From CAZNQW01 sp964575225 (GTDB lineage: Bacteria; Chloroflexota; Anaerolineae; JAAYZQ01), in assembly GCA_964575225.1 (NCBI GenBank), contig CAZNQW010000012.1, positions 1 to 33,459 of the forward strand: DNA of 33,459 nt, in the 5' to 3' direction. How positions within the stretch are numbered: the stretch's first letter is position 1; every line of letters starts with the position of its first letter. Position numbers and translations under genes: made by a program. Shown here one piece after another: positions 15,929 through 25,018 of this stretch. The notes under the pieces were generated by a model. That model saw nothing but the letters and a program-made list of their open reading frames with translations. It was not told the DNA's origin and ran no database searches.

Positions 15929-16936
15929 CTACAGAAACGCCACAACGGCCGCCGTCACCATCAGGTTGAGCAGGGCCAGCGGCACCATGATCTTCCAGCA
16001 AAACCGCATAAACTTGTCATAACGAACGCGGGGGACCGATGCCCGGATCCAGATGTACAGCCAGGCCACGAACAGAACCTTGGCCACAAACAGCGCCACA
16101 CCCACCAACGGGTGCAGGTCCGAGAGTACGGCCGGCCACTTCCAGCCGCCCAAAAAGATGGTGGCCACAATGGCGCTGTTGACGACCAGAGCCGTGTATT
16201 CGCCCATAAAGTACAGGGCGAACTTGATCCCACCATATTCGGTCATATAACCCGAGATCAACTCGTTCTCCGCTTCGGGCATGTCAAAAGGCGCGCGGTT
16301 GCTCTCGGCGATGATGGCAATCAGGAACACCAGGAACCCGATGGGTTGCAGCGCCAGAAGCGGCCAACCGCCCTGAAACTCGACGATCTGATTCAGATTC
16401 AGGCTACCCACGATCAGGACGACGGCCAACAAGGCAATGCCCATGGGCAGCTCGTAGCTGATCATCTGGGCGGCGCTACGCAGCGCGCCCAAAAGCGAGT
16501 ATTTGTTGTTCGATGACCAACCACCCAACACGATGCCATAACTGCCCAAGCCGGCAATGGCCAGCAGGTAGAGCAGGCCCACGTTCACGTCCCCAATGAC
16601 CAGGCCGATCTTTTGGCCAAACATGTCCACCTGAGGGCCAAAGGGGATCACGGCAAAGGTGACCAGCACGGCGGCATAGGAGATGCCCGGGCCCATCATG
16701 TAGAGAACCTTGTCCACATGATTGGGAATGATCTCCTCTTTAAAGATCGCCTTTACCGCATCGGCCAGCGGCTGAAGGATGCCAAAGGGACCCGCCCGGT
16801 TGGGGCCGTACCGCACCGCAAAGCGGGCACAGATTTTGCGTTCCCCCCAGGTCATATAGGCCCCCGAGAGCAGCAAAACCACCACCATCACTACGGCTTT
16901 GATCACTGGAATCCAGAAATCAGCTACCCAATCCAT
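15929..16936 (-). CDS. nuoH: NADH-quinone oxidoreductase subunit H
   Basis: A 335-residue membrane subunit (ND1 homologue) with about eight helices that forms the quinone chamber. Conserved blocks are WGERKICARFAVRYGPNRAG near the N-terminus, FGILQPLADAVKAIFKEE, and AESNRAPFDMPEAENELISG with FALYFMGEY following. The start is chosen at 16936 rather than the first ATG (16948) because GGAG lies exactly six bases before the second ATG and the protein then begins MDWVADFWIP. It sits between nuoG and nuoI in the canonical order. Confidence 0.95.
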   Translation of the reverse strand: MDWVADFWIPVIKAVVMVVVLLLSGAYMTWGERKICARFAVRYGPNRAGPFGILQPLADAVKAIFKEEIIPNHVDKVLYMMGPGISYAAVLVTFAVIPFGPQVDMFGQKIGLVIGDVNVGLLYLLAIAGLGSYGIVLGGWSSNNKYSLLGALRSAAQMISYELPMGIALLAVVLIVGSLNLNQIVEFQGGWPLLALQPIGFLVFLIAIIAESNRAPFDMPEAENELISGYMTEYGGIKFALYFMGEYTALVVNSAIVATIFLGGWKWPAVLSDLHPLVGVALFVAKVLFVAWLYIWIRASVPRVRYDKFMRFCWKIMVPLALLNLMVTAAVVAFL

Positions 16937-16990
16937 TCGGAACTCCATTCAAACGAGCAATTCTGCAAATCAACCCCCACCGCGTACGGC

Positions 16991-19558
16991 TCATTTGACA
17001 ATCGTCACTGGCGTCAGGGCGCGTTGGTCGGAAAAGAGGGTGCTCAAAGGAGCTGTCCCCAGGTTGCGGGGCATCCAGGCCACGCCCGGCGCCACATCCT
17101 CTGTCACGCGCACGGTGGCGCTCAATCGACCCTCTGCCGATACCACCGACGCCTGATCGCCATCGGCCAGGCCCAATCGGGTCGCGTCGGCCGGATGCAC
17201 CGCCACAAAGCCTTCGGGAACCACGTTGGGGACCCGCTCAGCGCGACTCAGGAGCGTGCCTCGATCGTAGAGAAGCCTTCCCGGGACAAGAGTCAGGGGA
17301 TAGTCCGGACTGACGGCGGGTGCCTCGGCTTGTACCAGGGCAAAGGAACGGCGAGCCACGGGCGGCACCGCCTCGCGCTGCCAGCCCTGACTGCTCAGGC
17401 TGGCGCGATCCACATCGCGGAAGGCAGGGATCACCCGCGCGATCTCGGCCAGAATGCTCTCGGCGCCCTCGAAATCCCACGACTTGATCTGCTTGCCCTC
17501 TCCCATCAGGCGCACCATGCGGCGGGCGGCCTGGACCAGGATCCACCAATCGGGCTTGGCCTCGCCGGGAGACCGCAAGGCAGGGTGAACCGCCTGTAAC
17601 CGCCCCGTCAGGTTGGTGTAGGTGCCCTCTATTTCGGCAAAGCTGGCGGCAGGCAGCACCACCTCAGCCTGGAGCGCCGTATCGGTCAGGAACAGATCCT
17701 GGACGATGAGGAACGGGATCGCTCCCAGGGCCGAATCGGCCTGGCGGCTGCTGGTTGCCGGATCGGAGCCCATCACCCACAGGGCTTTTAATCGACCGCT
17801 GTGGGCGGCAGAGATCATGCCGTGCATGTCCAGGCCATCCAGGGGCGACAGCTTGCCCCCCCAAAAATTGGTAAGGCGGCTGCGCACTTTGGGATCGGCA
17901 AAGGGCTGCTTGCCCGGATACAGGTCGGGAACCATTCCCATTTCCAGGGCGCCCACGGCGTTAGCTTGATCGGGAACAAACCCCATTTCGGCGTTGGTCA
18001 GGAGCAGGGACAGGTTCTGAAGGACGTCCAGGTGAGCCTGCGCTCCCGTCCCCGATAGCCAATCGGGCCCGTACAAGATGACCGGATGGTGGGCTTTGGC
18101 CAGCAGTTCAGCCGCCTGGGCCAGCGCCTCGGCCGCCACGCCGGTCTTTTGCTGTACGGCGTTTGGCGAATCGCTGCCCAGCCAGGCACGGTACTCTTCG
18201 GCGTTGGTCACCCGACTGGTCGGACTTTGCCAGCCCCGGCTCAGGATTGCCTGGGCAAGACCGTGCACCAGCGCCGTCTCACTCCCCGGACGATAAGCGA
18301 GCCAGGGCCCACCGTAGCGGCTCAACTCGATTTTGCGCGGATTGGCGACGATCACCTGCGCGCCACGGCGCAAGACCCCCTTTTTGATCCAGAGCTCTAT
18401 CAACGGCGCCGCTACGCTGGGGTCGAACCCCAGAAGCAAAACGACGTCCTTGTGTTCCAGCGAACTCACGTCGCCCAACAGGGAGGCGTCCTGCGGCATC
18501 CGGTCCCCATAGTCGACGCTGTTGGTGCCCACCACCGAGCGCATCAGGCGCTGCAAGAGATAGTTGGCTTCGTTGGTCGCCCGGCCCGAACCGAGGGCTG
18601 CCACGGCCTGCGGGCCGTCGGTAGCCAAGATCTCTTGGAGGCGACGGGCGATCAGATCCAGGGCTTCGTCCCAGGTGGCCGGGCGCAGCTCGCCATCGCG
18701 GCGGATGAGCGGCGTCGTCAGCCGATCCGGATGATCGACAAAGCCATGGGTAAAGCGCCCCTTGTCGCAGATCCACACATCGTTCACGTCCGGGTTCTCC
18801 CGGGGTGTGATCCGCCGCAGGGTGTTGTTCTTGACGCCCAGCTCGGTGTTGCAGCCCACAGCGCACAGGGTACACACGCTGGGTGTATTCGTCAGCTCCC
18901 AGACACGCGCCTCAAAGCGAAACACCCGGCTGGTCAGCGCGCCCACAGGACAGACGTCAATGGTGTTGCCCTGCCATTTGCTGGTTAGGGGCCGGTCGGG
19001 AAAGGTCTCTATGCGCGTGTCGGCGCCGCGGCCAAACAGATCCAGCTCGTGGTCGTCGGCCCATTCATCCAGGAAGCGAATACAGCGCCAGCACAGCACG
19101 CAGCGCTCCTGATCGATCAGGAGGAATTCGCTGAGGGGAAAGCGCTTGTTCTTATGGCGCTTTTCCTCAATGTAGCGGCTCACCCCTGGGCCATCTTGCA
19201 GCGCCTGGTCCTGCAAGATACACTCGCCGCCCTTGTCGCACACCGGGCAATCCAGCGGGTGGTTGGTGAGCAAGAACTCGAGGTTGGCCTTGCGCGCCGC
19301 CACCGCGTCGGGCGAGGTATGGACCTTGACGACCATCCCCTCACGCACCGGCGTGGAACAAGAAGTCTGCAATCCCCGCGCCCCCTCGATCTCGACCAGG
19401 CACATACGACATGCGCCCACCGGCACGAGCTTTTCGTGGTGGCAAAAGGTGGGGATATGAATGCCCGCTGCTGTGGCTGCTTCGTACACCGTACAGCCCG
19501 CGGGAACCCGAATCTCTTGTCCGTCAATTGTCAAACAAACCACCCGGTCTGCCGTCAT
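16991..19558 (-). CDS. nuoG: NADH-quinone oxidoreductase subunit G
   Basis: An 855-residue iron-sulfur subunit of the complex I peripheral arm. Every ligand set is visible: N1b [2Fe-2S] C39, C50, C53, C67; N5 with H100, C104, C107, C113; N4 with C153, C156, C159, C203; and the off-path N7 with C229, C232, C236, C264. The N7 cluster is present only in some bacteria, such as E. coli and Thermus. The rest is a molybdopterin-oxidoreductase-like domain that in this family no longer binds a cofactor, ending in a small beta-barrel domain. A formate dehydrogenase alpha subunit is the closest alternative but is excluded by the nuo context. The start has GAGG about ten bases upstream. Confidence 0.96.
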   Translation of the reverse strand: MTADRVVCLTIDGQEIRVPAGCTVYEAATAAGIHIPTFCHHEKLVPVGACRMCLVEIEGARGLQTSCSTPVREGMVVKVHTSPDAVAARKANLEFLLTNHPLDCPVCDKGGECILQDQALQDGPGVSRYIEEKRHKNKRFPLSEFLLIDQERCVLCWRCIRFLDEWADDHELDLFGRGADTRIETFPDRPLTSKWQGNTIDVCPVGALTSRVFRFEARVWELTNTPSVCTLCAVGCNTELGVKNNTLRRITPRENPDVNDVWICDKGRFTHGFVDHPDRLTTPLIRRDGELRPATWDEALDLIARRLQEILATDGPQAVAALGSGRATNEANYLLQRLMRSVVGTNSVDYGDRMPQDASLLGDVSSLEHKDVVLLLGFDPSVAAPLIELWIKKGVLRRGAQVIVANPRKIELSRYGGPWLAYRPGSETALVHGLAQAILSRGWQSPTSRVTNAEEYRAWLGSDSPNAVQQKTGVAAEALAQAAELLAKAHHPVILYGPDWLSGTGAQAHLDVLQNLSLLLTNAEMGFVPDQANAVGALEMGMVPDLYPGKQPFADPKVRSRLTNFWGGKLSPLDGLDMHGMISAAHSGRLKALWVMGSDPATSSRQADSALGAIPFLIVQDLFLTDTALQAEVVLPAASFAEIEGTYTNLTGRLQAVHPALRSPGEAKPDWWILVQAARRMVRLMGEGKQIKSWDFEGAESILAEIARVIPAFRDVDRASLSSQGWQREAVPPVARRSFALVQAEAPAVSPDYPLTLVPGRLLYDRGTLLSRAERVPNVVPEGFVAVHPADATRLGLADGDQASVVSAEGRLSATVRVTEDVAPGVAWMPRNLGTAPLSTLFSDQRALTPVTIVK

Positions 19559-19600
19559 GGAAGAAAATCCTCACAAACCTGGATTGAATCCTCGGATGAA

Positions 19601-20902
19601 CTACGCGCCGTCCACCATACACCGCTTTTCGCGGATATGGAACTCGTATTCCTCGCGGAAGCGTTGGATGCTGCTCTGCACCGGCCCGACCGCCGCATCG
19701 CCCAGGGGGCAAAAGCTGCGGCCCATGATGTTCTTGCCGATATCCAGCAGCAGATCCAGATCCTCCATCCGCCCCTGGCCATGCTCAATGCGGTGGAGGA
19801 TGCGGTACATCCAATCGGTGCCCTCCCGGCAGGGAATGCACTTGCCGCACGATTCATGTTTATAGAATTCGGCCAGGCGCAGCGTGGCCCGTACAATGCA
19901 CGTCTTTTCGTTCAGGGCAATGACCGCGCCCGAACCCAACATCGAGCCTGCTTCAAAGATGGCCTCATAGTCCAGAGCGACGTCCATGGCGGCGTCGGCG
20001 TACAGCATCGGCGTCGAAGAGCCACCTGGGATGATGGCCTTGAGCGGGATGCCGTCTTTGGGGCCACCGCACAGGTCATAGATCAATGTGCGCATCGGTG
20101 TGCCCAACGGCAGTTCGTACGTGCCGGGGCGCTCGACATGGCCCGATACGCAGAACAGCTTGAGCCCTGGGCTGCGCTCTGTGCCCCATTGTTTGTACCA
20201 GTCGGCGCCGTGCTCGATGATAAAGGGCACGTTGAACAGGGTCTCGACGTTGTTGATCACCGTCGGTTTGCGGTAGAGACCCTCCGCCGCCGGGAAGGGC
20301 GGCTTGAGCTTGGGGTGGCCCCGTTTGCCTTCCAAGGAGGAGAGAAGGGACGTTTCCTCGCCGCACACATAGGCGCCGGCGCCGCGAAGGATGCTCAACT
20401 CCAGGTTGTAGCCAGTGCCCAGGATGTTTTTGCCCAAATAGCCCCTGGCATAGGCCTGATCCACCGCCTTTCGCAAGCGTTGGTAGCTCAGGTCGTACTC
20501 GCCCCGAATGTAGATGAATGCATGTTCCACTTCACAGGCATAGCTGGCGATGATCGTGCCCTCGATGACGCCGTGGGGATCATGCTCCATCAACACCCGA
20601 TCCTTGAACGTGCCCGGCTCGCCTTCGTCGGCGTTGCACACCAAGTAACGAGGGTAGGTGTCTTTGGGGAGGAACATCCATTTGCGGCCCGCAGGGAACC
20701 CGGCGCCGCCCCGACCCCGAAGCCCCGAGTTGAGCACGATCTCGACGACTTGCGAGGGTTTATGCTCTTTGAGCGCTTTTTCCAGAGATCGATACCCGCC
20801 TCGTTCGAGATAGGTCTCTATCTCGTGGGAGTTTGGGACGCCCACATTTCGCAAAAGTACTTTTGTTTGCACGCCCGCTCCTGATGTCTTGATCTCGGAC
20901 AC
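19601..20902 (-). CDS. nuoF: NADH-quinone oxidoreductase subunit F (FMN/NADH-binding)
   Basis: A 433-residue subunit that oxidises NADH. The FMN/NADH-binding glycine loop GRGGAGFPAGRKW is at residues 63-75, and the N3 [4Fe-4S] ligands are C352, C355 and C358 (SCGKCIPCREG) with C398 (FCPLG). The open frame extends to a GTG at 20950, but that would overlap the ferritin-like gene by 31 bases and adds a non-conserved stretch. GTG at 20902, 17 bases after that gene and giving MSEIKTSGAGVQT, is preferred. The ribosome site is weak (GAGGG). This leaves some doubt about the start, none about the function. Confidence 0.94.
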   Translation of the reverse strand: MSEIKTSGAGVQTKVLLRNVGVPNSHEIETYLERGGYRSLEKALKEHKPSQVVEIVLNSGLRGRGGAGFPAGRKWMFLPKDTYPRYLVCNADEGEPGTFKDRVLMEHDPHGVIEGTIIASYACEVEHAFIYIRGEYDLSYQRLRKAVDQAYARGYLGKNILGTGYNLELSILRGAGAYVCGEETSLLSSLEGKRGHPKLKPPFPAAEGLYRKPTVINNVETLFNVPFIIEHGADWYKQWGTERSPGLKLFCVSGHVERPGTYELPLGTPMRTLIYDLCGGPKDGIPLKAIIPGGSSTPMLYADAAMDVALDYEAIFEAGSMLGSGAVIALNEKTCIVRATLRLAEFYKHESCGKCIPCREGTDWMYRILHRIEHGQGRMEDLDLLLDIGKNIMGRSFCPLGDAAVGPVQSSIQRFREEYEFHIREKRCMVDGA

Positions 20903-20919
20903 TCGATCTGGCCCTCGGG

Positions 20920-21426
20920 CTATTCGCCGTACATTCCCGACCAACCCCACACGCCTTGGTTGCTCAGGCTGAAAAACTCGTCTTCCAAGATGCGCTGATG
21001 CATCTGCTCTTCGTCAGCCAACTGCTGGAACATGGCCTGCCCGGCGGGATCGTCCGTCTCTTCCTTCAGCGCCCGATACTGCTCGCCGGCGGCCTTTTCG
21101 TTCTCGATGGCCTTGCCCAGAATGCCCGCCTCATTTTCCAGTTCTTCCAACAGGACGCGCGAAGCCTCGCCGCCGTCTGTCCATGGGGCGAATTGGGTGA
21201 GGGTGCTGGCTTGATATTCGATGAATCGCCCATCCTTTTTTAGCGAGGACAGTAGTTCGGCCAACTTTTGATAATGATGTTGCTCAAAAGCCGCCAGTCG
21301 ACCCAGCAGATCGCGCCCGCGCGGATCCTCGATCTCGGCCGCTGCCTGGGCGTAAAAGGCCTGGGCCTTTAGTTCGGCTTCCATGGCAATGTCCAGCGCT
21401 TCTTCCAACCCCAATTTTCGACTCAT
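20920..21426 (-). CDS. Ferritin-like (rubrerythrin-type) diiron protein inside the nuo operon
   Basis: A 168-residue four-helix protein with a full set of likely diiron ligands: E18 (AMEAELKAQAFY), E48 and H51 (FEQHHYQKL), E110 (AIENEKAAGEQY), and E140 and H143 (ADEEQMHQRIL). This is the rubrerythrin/ferritin-like duplication pattern. There is no C-terminal rubredoxin domain, no signal peptide and no membrane segment, so it is a stand-alone cytoplasmic protein. The family typically reduces peroxide or handles iron. The gene has a strong GGGGAGG ribosome site, 17 bases after nuoE and 17 before the preferred nuoF start. This tight fit suggests co-transcription with complex I. It may protect or supply iron to the many Fe-S subunits, but that is inferred. 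Confidence 0.9.
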   Translation of the reverse strand: MSRKLGLEEALDIAMEAELKAQAFYAQAAAEIEDPRGRDLLGRLAAFEQHHYQKLAELLSSLKKDGRFIEYQASTLTQFAPWTDGGEASRVLLEELENEAGILGKAIENEKAAGEQYRALKEETDDPAGQAMFQQLADEEQMHQRILEDEFFSLSNQGVWGWSGMYGE

Positions 21427-21443
21427 GGGTACGCCTCCCCGTC

Positions 21444-21911
21444 TTATTCCAGGCTTGCCAGAATCTGATCGACTTTTTCCTCGGTCAGATTCTCGTGGTA
21501 CGCATCATCCACTTGCATCACCGGCGCCGTGCCGCACGATCCCAGGCATTCGACTTCCATCAGGGTGATGCGCCCATCCTCTGTGGTCTCGCCCGGCTTG
21601 ATGCCCAGTTTCTTGCCAATGTAGGTCAGCAGGTGATCGGCCCCCAATAGCGAGCAAGAGATGTTGGTGCACACCTGGACCAGGTGGCGGCCCACCGGCT
21701 TGCGGTTGAACATGGTGTAAAAACTGGCCGAGGATGCCACCAGGGTCACGGGCAGTCCCATCAGCGACGCCACTTCGTCATAGGCCTCTTTGGGCAGCCA
21801 GCCCCCATAGTCCTGTTGCGCCCGATGCAGGGCGGGCAACAATGCCGACTGGGCATCGGGATACTCTTGACGTATTTTCAGGATTTCCGCTTTCGACTGT
21901 TCCGATAGCAC
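21444..21911 (-). CDS. nuoE: NADH-quinone oxidoreductase subunit E ([2Fe-2S])
   Basis: A 155-residue thioredoxin-fold subunit with cluster N1a. The ligands are C81 and C86 (VCTNISCSLLG) and C122 and C126 (ECLGSCGTAPVM). The frame is open to 22004, but the extra N-terminus is a shadow of nuoCD. GTG at 21911 is the likely start because GGAGG lies five bases upstream, 31 bases after the nuoCD stop. It pairs with NuoF in the NADH dehydrogenase module. Confidence 0.94.
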   Translation of the reverse strand: MLSEQSKAEILKIRQEYPDAQSALLPALHRAQQDYGGWLPKEAYDEVASLMGLPVTLVASSASFYTMFNRKPVGRHLVQVCTNISCSLLGADHLLTYIGKKLGIKPGETTEDGRITLMEVECLGSCGTAPVMQVDDAYHENLTEEKVDQILASLE

Positions 21912-21942
21912 TACAGCCTCCAAAAAACCATGGGGTCCCTGT

Positions 21943-23697
21943 TTATCGGTCGACTTCGCCCAGGGTGATGTCAATGCTGCCGATGATAGCCACCATATCG
22001 GCAAACATGCTGCCGGGGGCCATCACGCTCAATGCCGAGATGTTGGAGAACGACGGTCCGCGGATCTTGCAGCGATAGGGCCGGGGCTCGCCATCCGAAA
22101 CGAGGTAAAAGCCCAACTCGCCCTTGGGGTTCTCGACGCTGGAATAGACCTCGCCCACCGGCGGCGAAAATCCCTCGGTGACCAGTTTAAAGTGGTGGAT
22201 CAAGGCCTCCATGCTGGTTTCCAACTCGTCCCTCGGCGGCAGCGAGATCTTGCGGTTGGGGTCTTTGACCGGCCCTGGGCCGATCTCCTGAAGTTTCTTG
22301 AGCCCCTGGCGGATAATGCGCACGCTCTGGCGCATTTCGGCCAACCGCACCTTGTAGCGGCTGTAGGCATCGCCGCCCGTTTCTGTCGGGATCTCGAAAT
22401 CGTACTCTTCGTATCCGCAATAGGGAGCGTACTTGCGTACATCGTAGCCAATGCCGCACCCCCGCAGTACCGGCCCGGTGCAGCCCAGGGCGATGGCCTG
22501 TTCGGCGTCGATGACGGCAATGTCGACCAACCGCGAGCGGTAGACGGGGTTGTCGGTGAGCATCACCTCATATTCAACCAGGCGCTTTTCAAACCAATCG
22601 ACAAATTCCAGCGTCTTGCGGGCAAAGGCCGGGGGTACGTCCCAGCGCACGCCGCCTGTGGTAAAGTAGCTGGTGGTAAGCCGGGCGCCGCAGACCATCT
22701 CAAAGATGTCCAGGATCATCTCGCGCTCGCGGAACGCGTATTCCAGCAGGGCGTGGATGGTGCCCGATAGGTCCAGGGTCTGCGAACCGATCCAGATCAG
22801 GTGGGCCGCCAGGCGCTGGAGTTCGAGCAAGAGCACGCGGATGACCTGAGCCCGGGGCGGCACCTGAGCGTCCATCAGCTTTTCTACCGCCAAAATGTAC
22901 GACAGGTCGTTGGACATGCCCGAGACATAGTCCATCCGGCTGGGATAGACCGCGAATTGCTGGTAGGTTCGGGTTTCGGCCGTCTTTTCAAACCCTGAGT
23001 GGAGGTGGCCGATGTCGGGCGCGGCATTGACAATGCGCTCCCCCTCGAGTTCTACCACCACGCGCAGCACACCGTGGGTGGCGGGGTGTTGGGGTCCCAT
23101 GTTGATGATCATGGTGTCGTCGCGACCACTGAACCAGGGCGGCACGTCCGACTCTTTGGTGGGCGCATCCAATATCTGTTGGCCCACGTTGACCAGTGCC
23201 GGCTCGTCGGGGTTGACGTTGAACTGCACCGGCTCGTCGCCGATGCCATAATCCTTGCGCAAGGGATGCCCCACCCAGTCGTGGGGCAAAAGGATGCGGC
23301 GCATCTCGGGGTGACCCTTGAAGCGGATGCCAAACAGGTCGAACGCTTCGCGCTCGTGCCAGTTGGCCGCCCGCCACACAGAGGTAACGCTGTCCACCAC
23401 CGGCGCCTCGCCAGCGAGGGGCGCCTTGAGCCGCAACCGCTGCCGGTGCTTTAGCGAGTACAGCTGGTAGACCGCGATAAAGCGCGGCGACAGGCCCAGA
23501 CCGAGCTGGTCGATGGCGCTGACAAAGAGGCACAGGTCGTAGGCCAGATCCGGGTCATCGCGCAAAAACCGGCAGATCGGCAGGATATCGGCCGCGCGCA
23601 CCACCACGGTCGTTTCCCCGCGAAAGTCGTCCACGCCGAGTACCGACTGGGGAAAGGCTTCTTTTAGTTTTCGAATGCTTTCGTCGCCTTGGCTCAT
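21943..23697 (-). CDS. nuoCD: Fused NADH-quinone oxidoreductase subunit C/D
   Basis: A 584-residue fusion of NuoC and NuoD. NuoC covers about residues 1-165, with the signature NWHEREAFDLFGIRFKGHP at 112-130. NuoD begins near residue 195 with GPQHPATHG (201-209) and runs to a typical end (APGSMFADMVAIIGSIDITLGEVDR split across the last 25 residues). NuoD holds quinone-site residues and is related to NiFe-hydrogenase large subunits; no hydrogenase metal cysteines are seen. The start ATG at 23697 has AGGA seven bases upstream; the longer open frame to 23820 is a shadow of nuoB. The linker (residues 165-194) is short. Fused nuoCD is known in enterobacteria and scattered lineages, while separate genes are more common. 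Confidence 0.95.
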   Translation of the reverse strand: MSQGDESIRKLKEAFPQSVLGVDDFRGETTVVVRAADILPICRFLRDDPDLAYDLCLFVSAIDQLGLGLSPRFIAVYQLYSLKHRQRLRLKAPLAGEAPVVDSVTSVWRAANWHEREAFDLFGIRFKGHPEMRRILLPHDWVGHPLRKDYGIGDEPVQFNVNPDEPALVNVGQQILDAPTKESDVPPWFSGRDDTMIINMGPQHPATHGVLRVVVELEGERIVNAAPDIGHLHSGFEKTAETRTYQQFAVYPSRMDYVSGMSNDLSYILAVEKLMDAQVPPRAQVIRVLLLELQRLAAHLIWIGSQTLDLSGTIHALLEYAFREREMILDIFEMVCGARLTTSYFTTGGVRWDVPPAFARKTLEFVDWFEKRLVEYEVMLTDNPVYRSRLVDIAVIDAEQAIALGCTGPVLRGCGIGYDVRKYAPYCGYEEYDFEIPTETGGDAYSRYKVRLAEMRQSVRIIRQGLKKLQEIGPGPVKDPNRKISLPPRDELETSMEALIHHFKLVTEGFSPPVGEVYSSVENPKGELGFYLVSDGEPRPYRCKIRGPSFSNISALSVMAPGSMFADMVAIIGSIDITLGEVDR

Positions 23698-23761
23698 CTC
23701 ATGTTCCTGACAGATCGTGGCTTGTCGCTCGCCGGTGTCCCAGACCTGCTTCCGACACCGA

Positions 23762-24244
23762 TTACTTGTAGTCGGCGAACGTTTCCTTTTGGATTTTTTC
23801 GTACAATTGCATGATGCCATAACACAGCGCTTCGGGCCGCGGCGGGCAGCCGGGGATGTACACGTCCACCGGGATCAGCTTGTCCGCCCCTTGCACGATG
23901 GCATAATTCTCGAACGGGCCGCCGCTGGAAGCGCATGCCCCCATGGCGATGACCCATTTGGGATCTTGCATCTGGTCGTACAGCCGCTTGACCACCGGCG
24001 CCATCTTTTGCGAGATGCGCCCGGATACGATCATCACGTCCGATTGCCTGGGTGTGCCGCGAAAGACTTCGGCGCCAAAGCGGGCAATATCATGGCGGGG
24101 TCCGCCCGCAGCCATCATCTCAATGGCGCAGCAGGCCAGGCCAAATAGGAAGGGAAAGGGCGACCGTCCGCGTCCCCAGTCGACCAGTTTTTCGAGGGTG
24201 GTGGTCACCACCGAGCCCTCGGGTAGAGCCATTTCTATTCCCAC
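23762..24244 (-). CDS. nuoB: NADH-quinone oxidoreductase subunit B (cluster N2)
   Basis: A 160-residue subunit holding the last [4Fe-4S] cluster, N2, that reduces quinone. The ligands are the adjacent C38-C39 (FGLACCAIEMM), C104 (GACASSGG) and C133 (PGCPPRPEAL). The start is uncertain between GTG at 24244 and ATG at 24232. GTG is preferred because a run of G (GGGGGGA) lies five bases upstream and gives the family-like opening VGIEMALPEGSVVTT; it overlaps the nuoA stop by ten bases. The gene is followed by nuoCD after 64 bases. Confidence 0.94.
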   Translation of the reverse strand: MGIEMALPEGSVVTTTLEKLVDWGRGRSPFPFLFGLACCAIEMMAAGGPRHDIARFGAEVFRGTPRQSDVMIVSGRISQKMAPVVKRLYDQMQDPKWVIAMGACASSGGPFENYAIVQGADKLIPVDVYIPGCPPRPEALCYGIMQLYEKIQKETFADYK

Positions 24245-24597
24245 TCGAGTCCCCCCTTTTTCCACACATAAACTAGGCCAAGCACCAGGATCAGCACAAA
24301 GAGCACGGCTTCTACCAGACCCATCCAGCGAGGTGCCAGGTCCTTGAACACCGCAGCCCAAGGAAACAAAAAGACGATCTCGATGTCGAATACAATGAAC
24401 AATACGGCAAAGAGGTAGTACTGGATGGGGAAGCGACGGCGCGCGGGCCCAATGGGCAACTTGCCCGATTCGTACGGCGAGAGTTTCACTTCACTGGGGC
24501 GCTTGGGGCCAAAGAGGTTGGGCATGAGCACGGCGATGGCTGACAGAGCGACAGCGACCACCGCATAGATCAGAATAGGTAAAAAATCGCTCGGCAT
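24235..24597 (-). CDS. nuoA: NADH-quinone oxidoreductase subunit A
   Basis: A 120-residue membrane subunit with three helices and the conserved cytoplasmic loop KLSPYESGKLPIGPARRRFP, followed by YYLFAVLFIVFDIEIVFLFPW with its acidic D-x-E pair. It is the first gene of the operon. ATG at 24597 is preceded by AGAGGG; the upstream open frame to 24669 overlaps the promoter region and is discarded. Its 3-prime end overlaps nuoB by ten bases if the GTG start of nuoB is used. Confidence 0.95.
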   Translation of the reverse strand: MPSDFLPILIYAVVAVALSAIAVLMPNLFGPKRPSEVKLSPYESGKLPIGPARRRFPIQYYLFAVLFIVFDIEIVFLFPWAAVFKDLAPRWMGLVEAVLFVLILVLGLVYVWKKGGLEWE

Positions 24598-24681
24598 CGA
24601 AAGTAACCCTCTACATCGAGTACTGATCCAAGATCGTTTTTGCCAAGACTTGGTCGAGGAACTGACCAAGTACGCTTGCTC

Positions 24682-24710
24682 ATTCTATCACAATCGCGGC
24701 TCCTTGTCAA
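24682..24710 (-). promoter_or_regulatory. Promoter of the nuo operon
   Basis: On the minus strand, a perfect -35 TTGACA (24710-24705), a 17-base spacer and -10 TAGAAT (24687-24682), with TGA just upstream of the -10 as a weak extended element. It precedes the nuoA start codon by about 85 bases. The 24598-25018 interval has no gene; it holds this promoter and the divergent one at 24954-24982. Confidence 0.78.
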
Positions 24711-24953
24711 ACCCGATTCGCCCTGTACCAATTTTTCGCTACCAAACAAACGATATGAAATCGATTGTTCGCTGACAAAGGGGCATACAGTCTTTGCACT
24801 TTCTTCCTTTCGAGTCAAAGAGAGGCGGCCGAAATCTGTCCTCCACGGCGGTTTCCCCTGGTCACCCGCCACCTACGCGGCGCCAACCTGCTCTGGACAG
24901 GATGGCGCCGCACGGACGATGACGTAATATCCTGTCGGTTTCCTACTGGAATA

Positions 24954-24982
24954 TTGCAATTTTCTCTATTCTATGCGATAAT
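24954..24982 (+). promoter_or_regulatory. Promoter of the SpoIID-like operon
   Basis: -35 TTGCAA (24954-24959), a 17-base spacer and -10 GATAAT (24977-24982). The predicted leader is only about 30 bases and includes a strong ribosome site, AAGGAGG at 25001-25007. Confidence 0.65.
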
Positions 24983-25018
24983 AGAGCAGTCATCACCGGA
25001 AAGGAGGTGCTTGTCCTT

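Noticed and set aside
19049..20884. A 611-codon plus-strand open frame opposite nuoG/nuoF
   Set aside because: It is antisense to two unmistakable complex I genes, has low-complexity His/Gln/Gly-rich composition and no domain. High GC leaves such frames open by chance.
20920..21426. Bacterioferritin as an alternative name for the ferritin-like protein
   Set aside because: No haem-ligand methionine context or typical 158-residue bacterioferritin start was seen; the E...ExxH duplication fits rubrerythrin-type proteins better.
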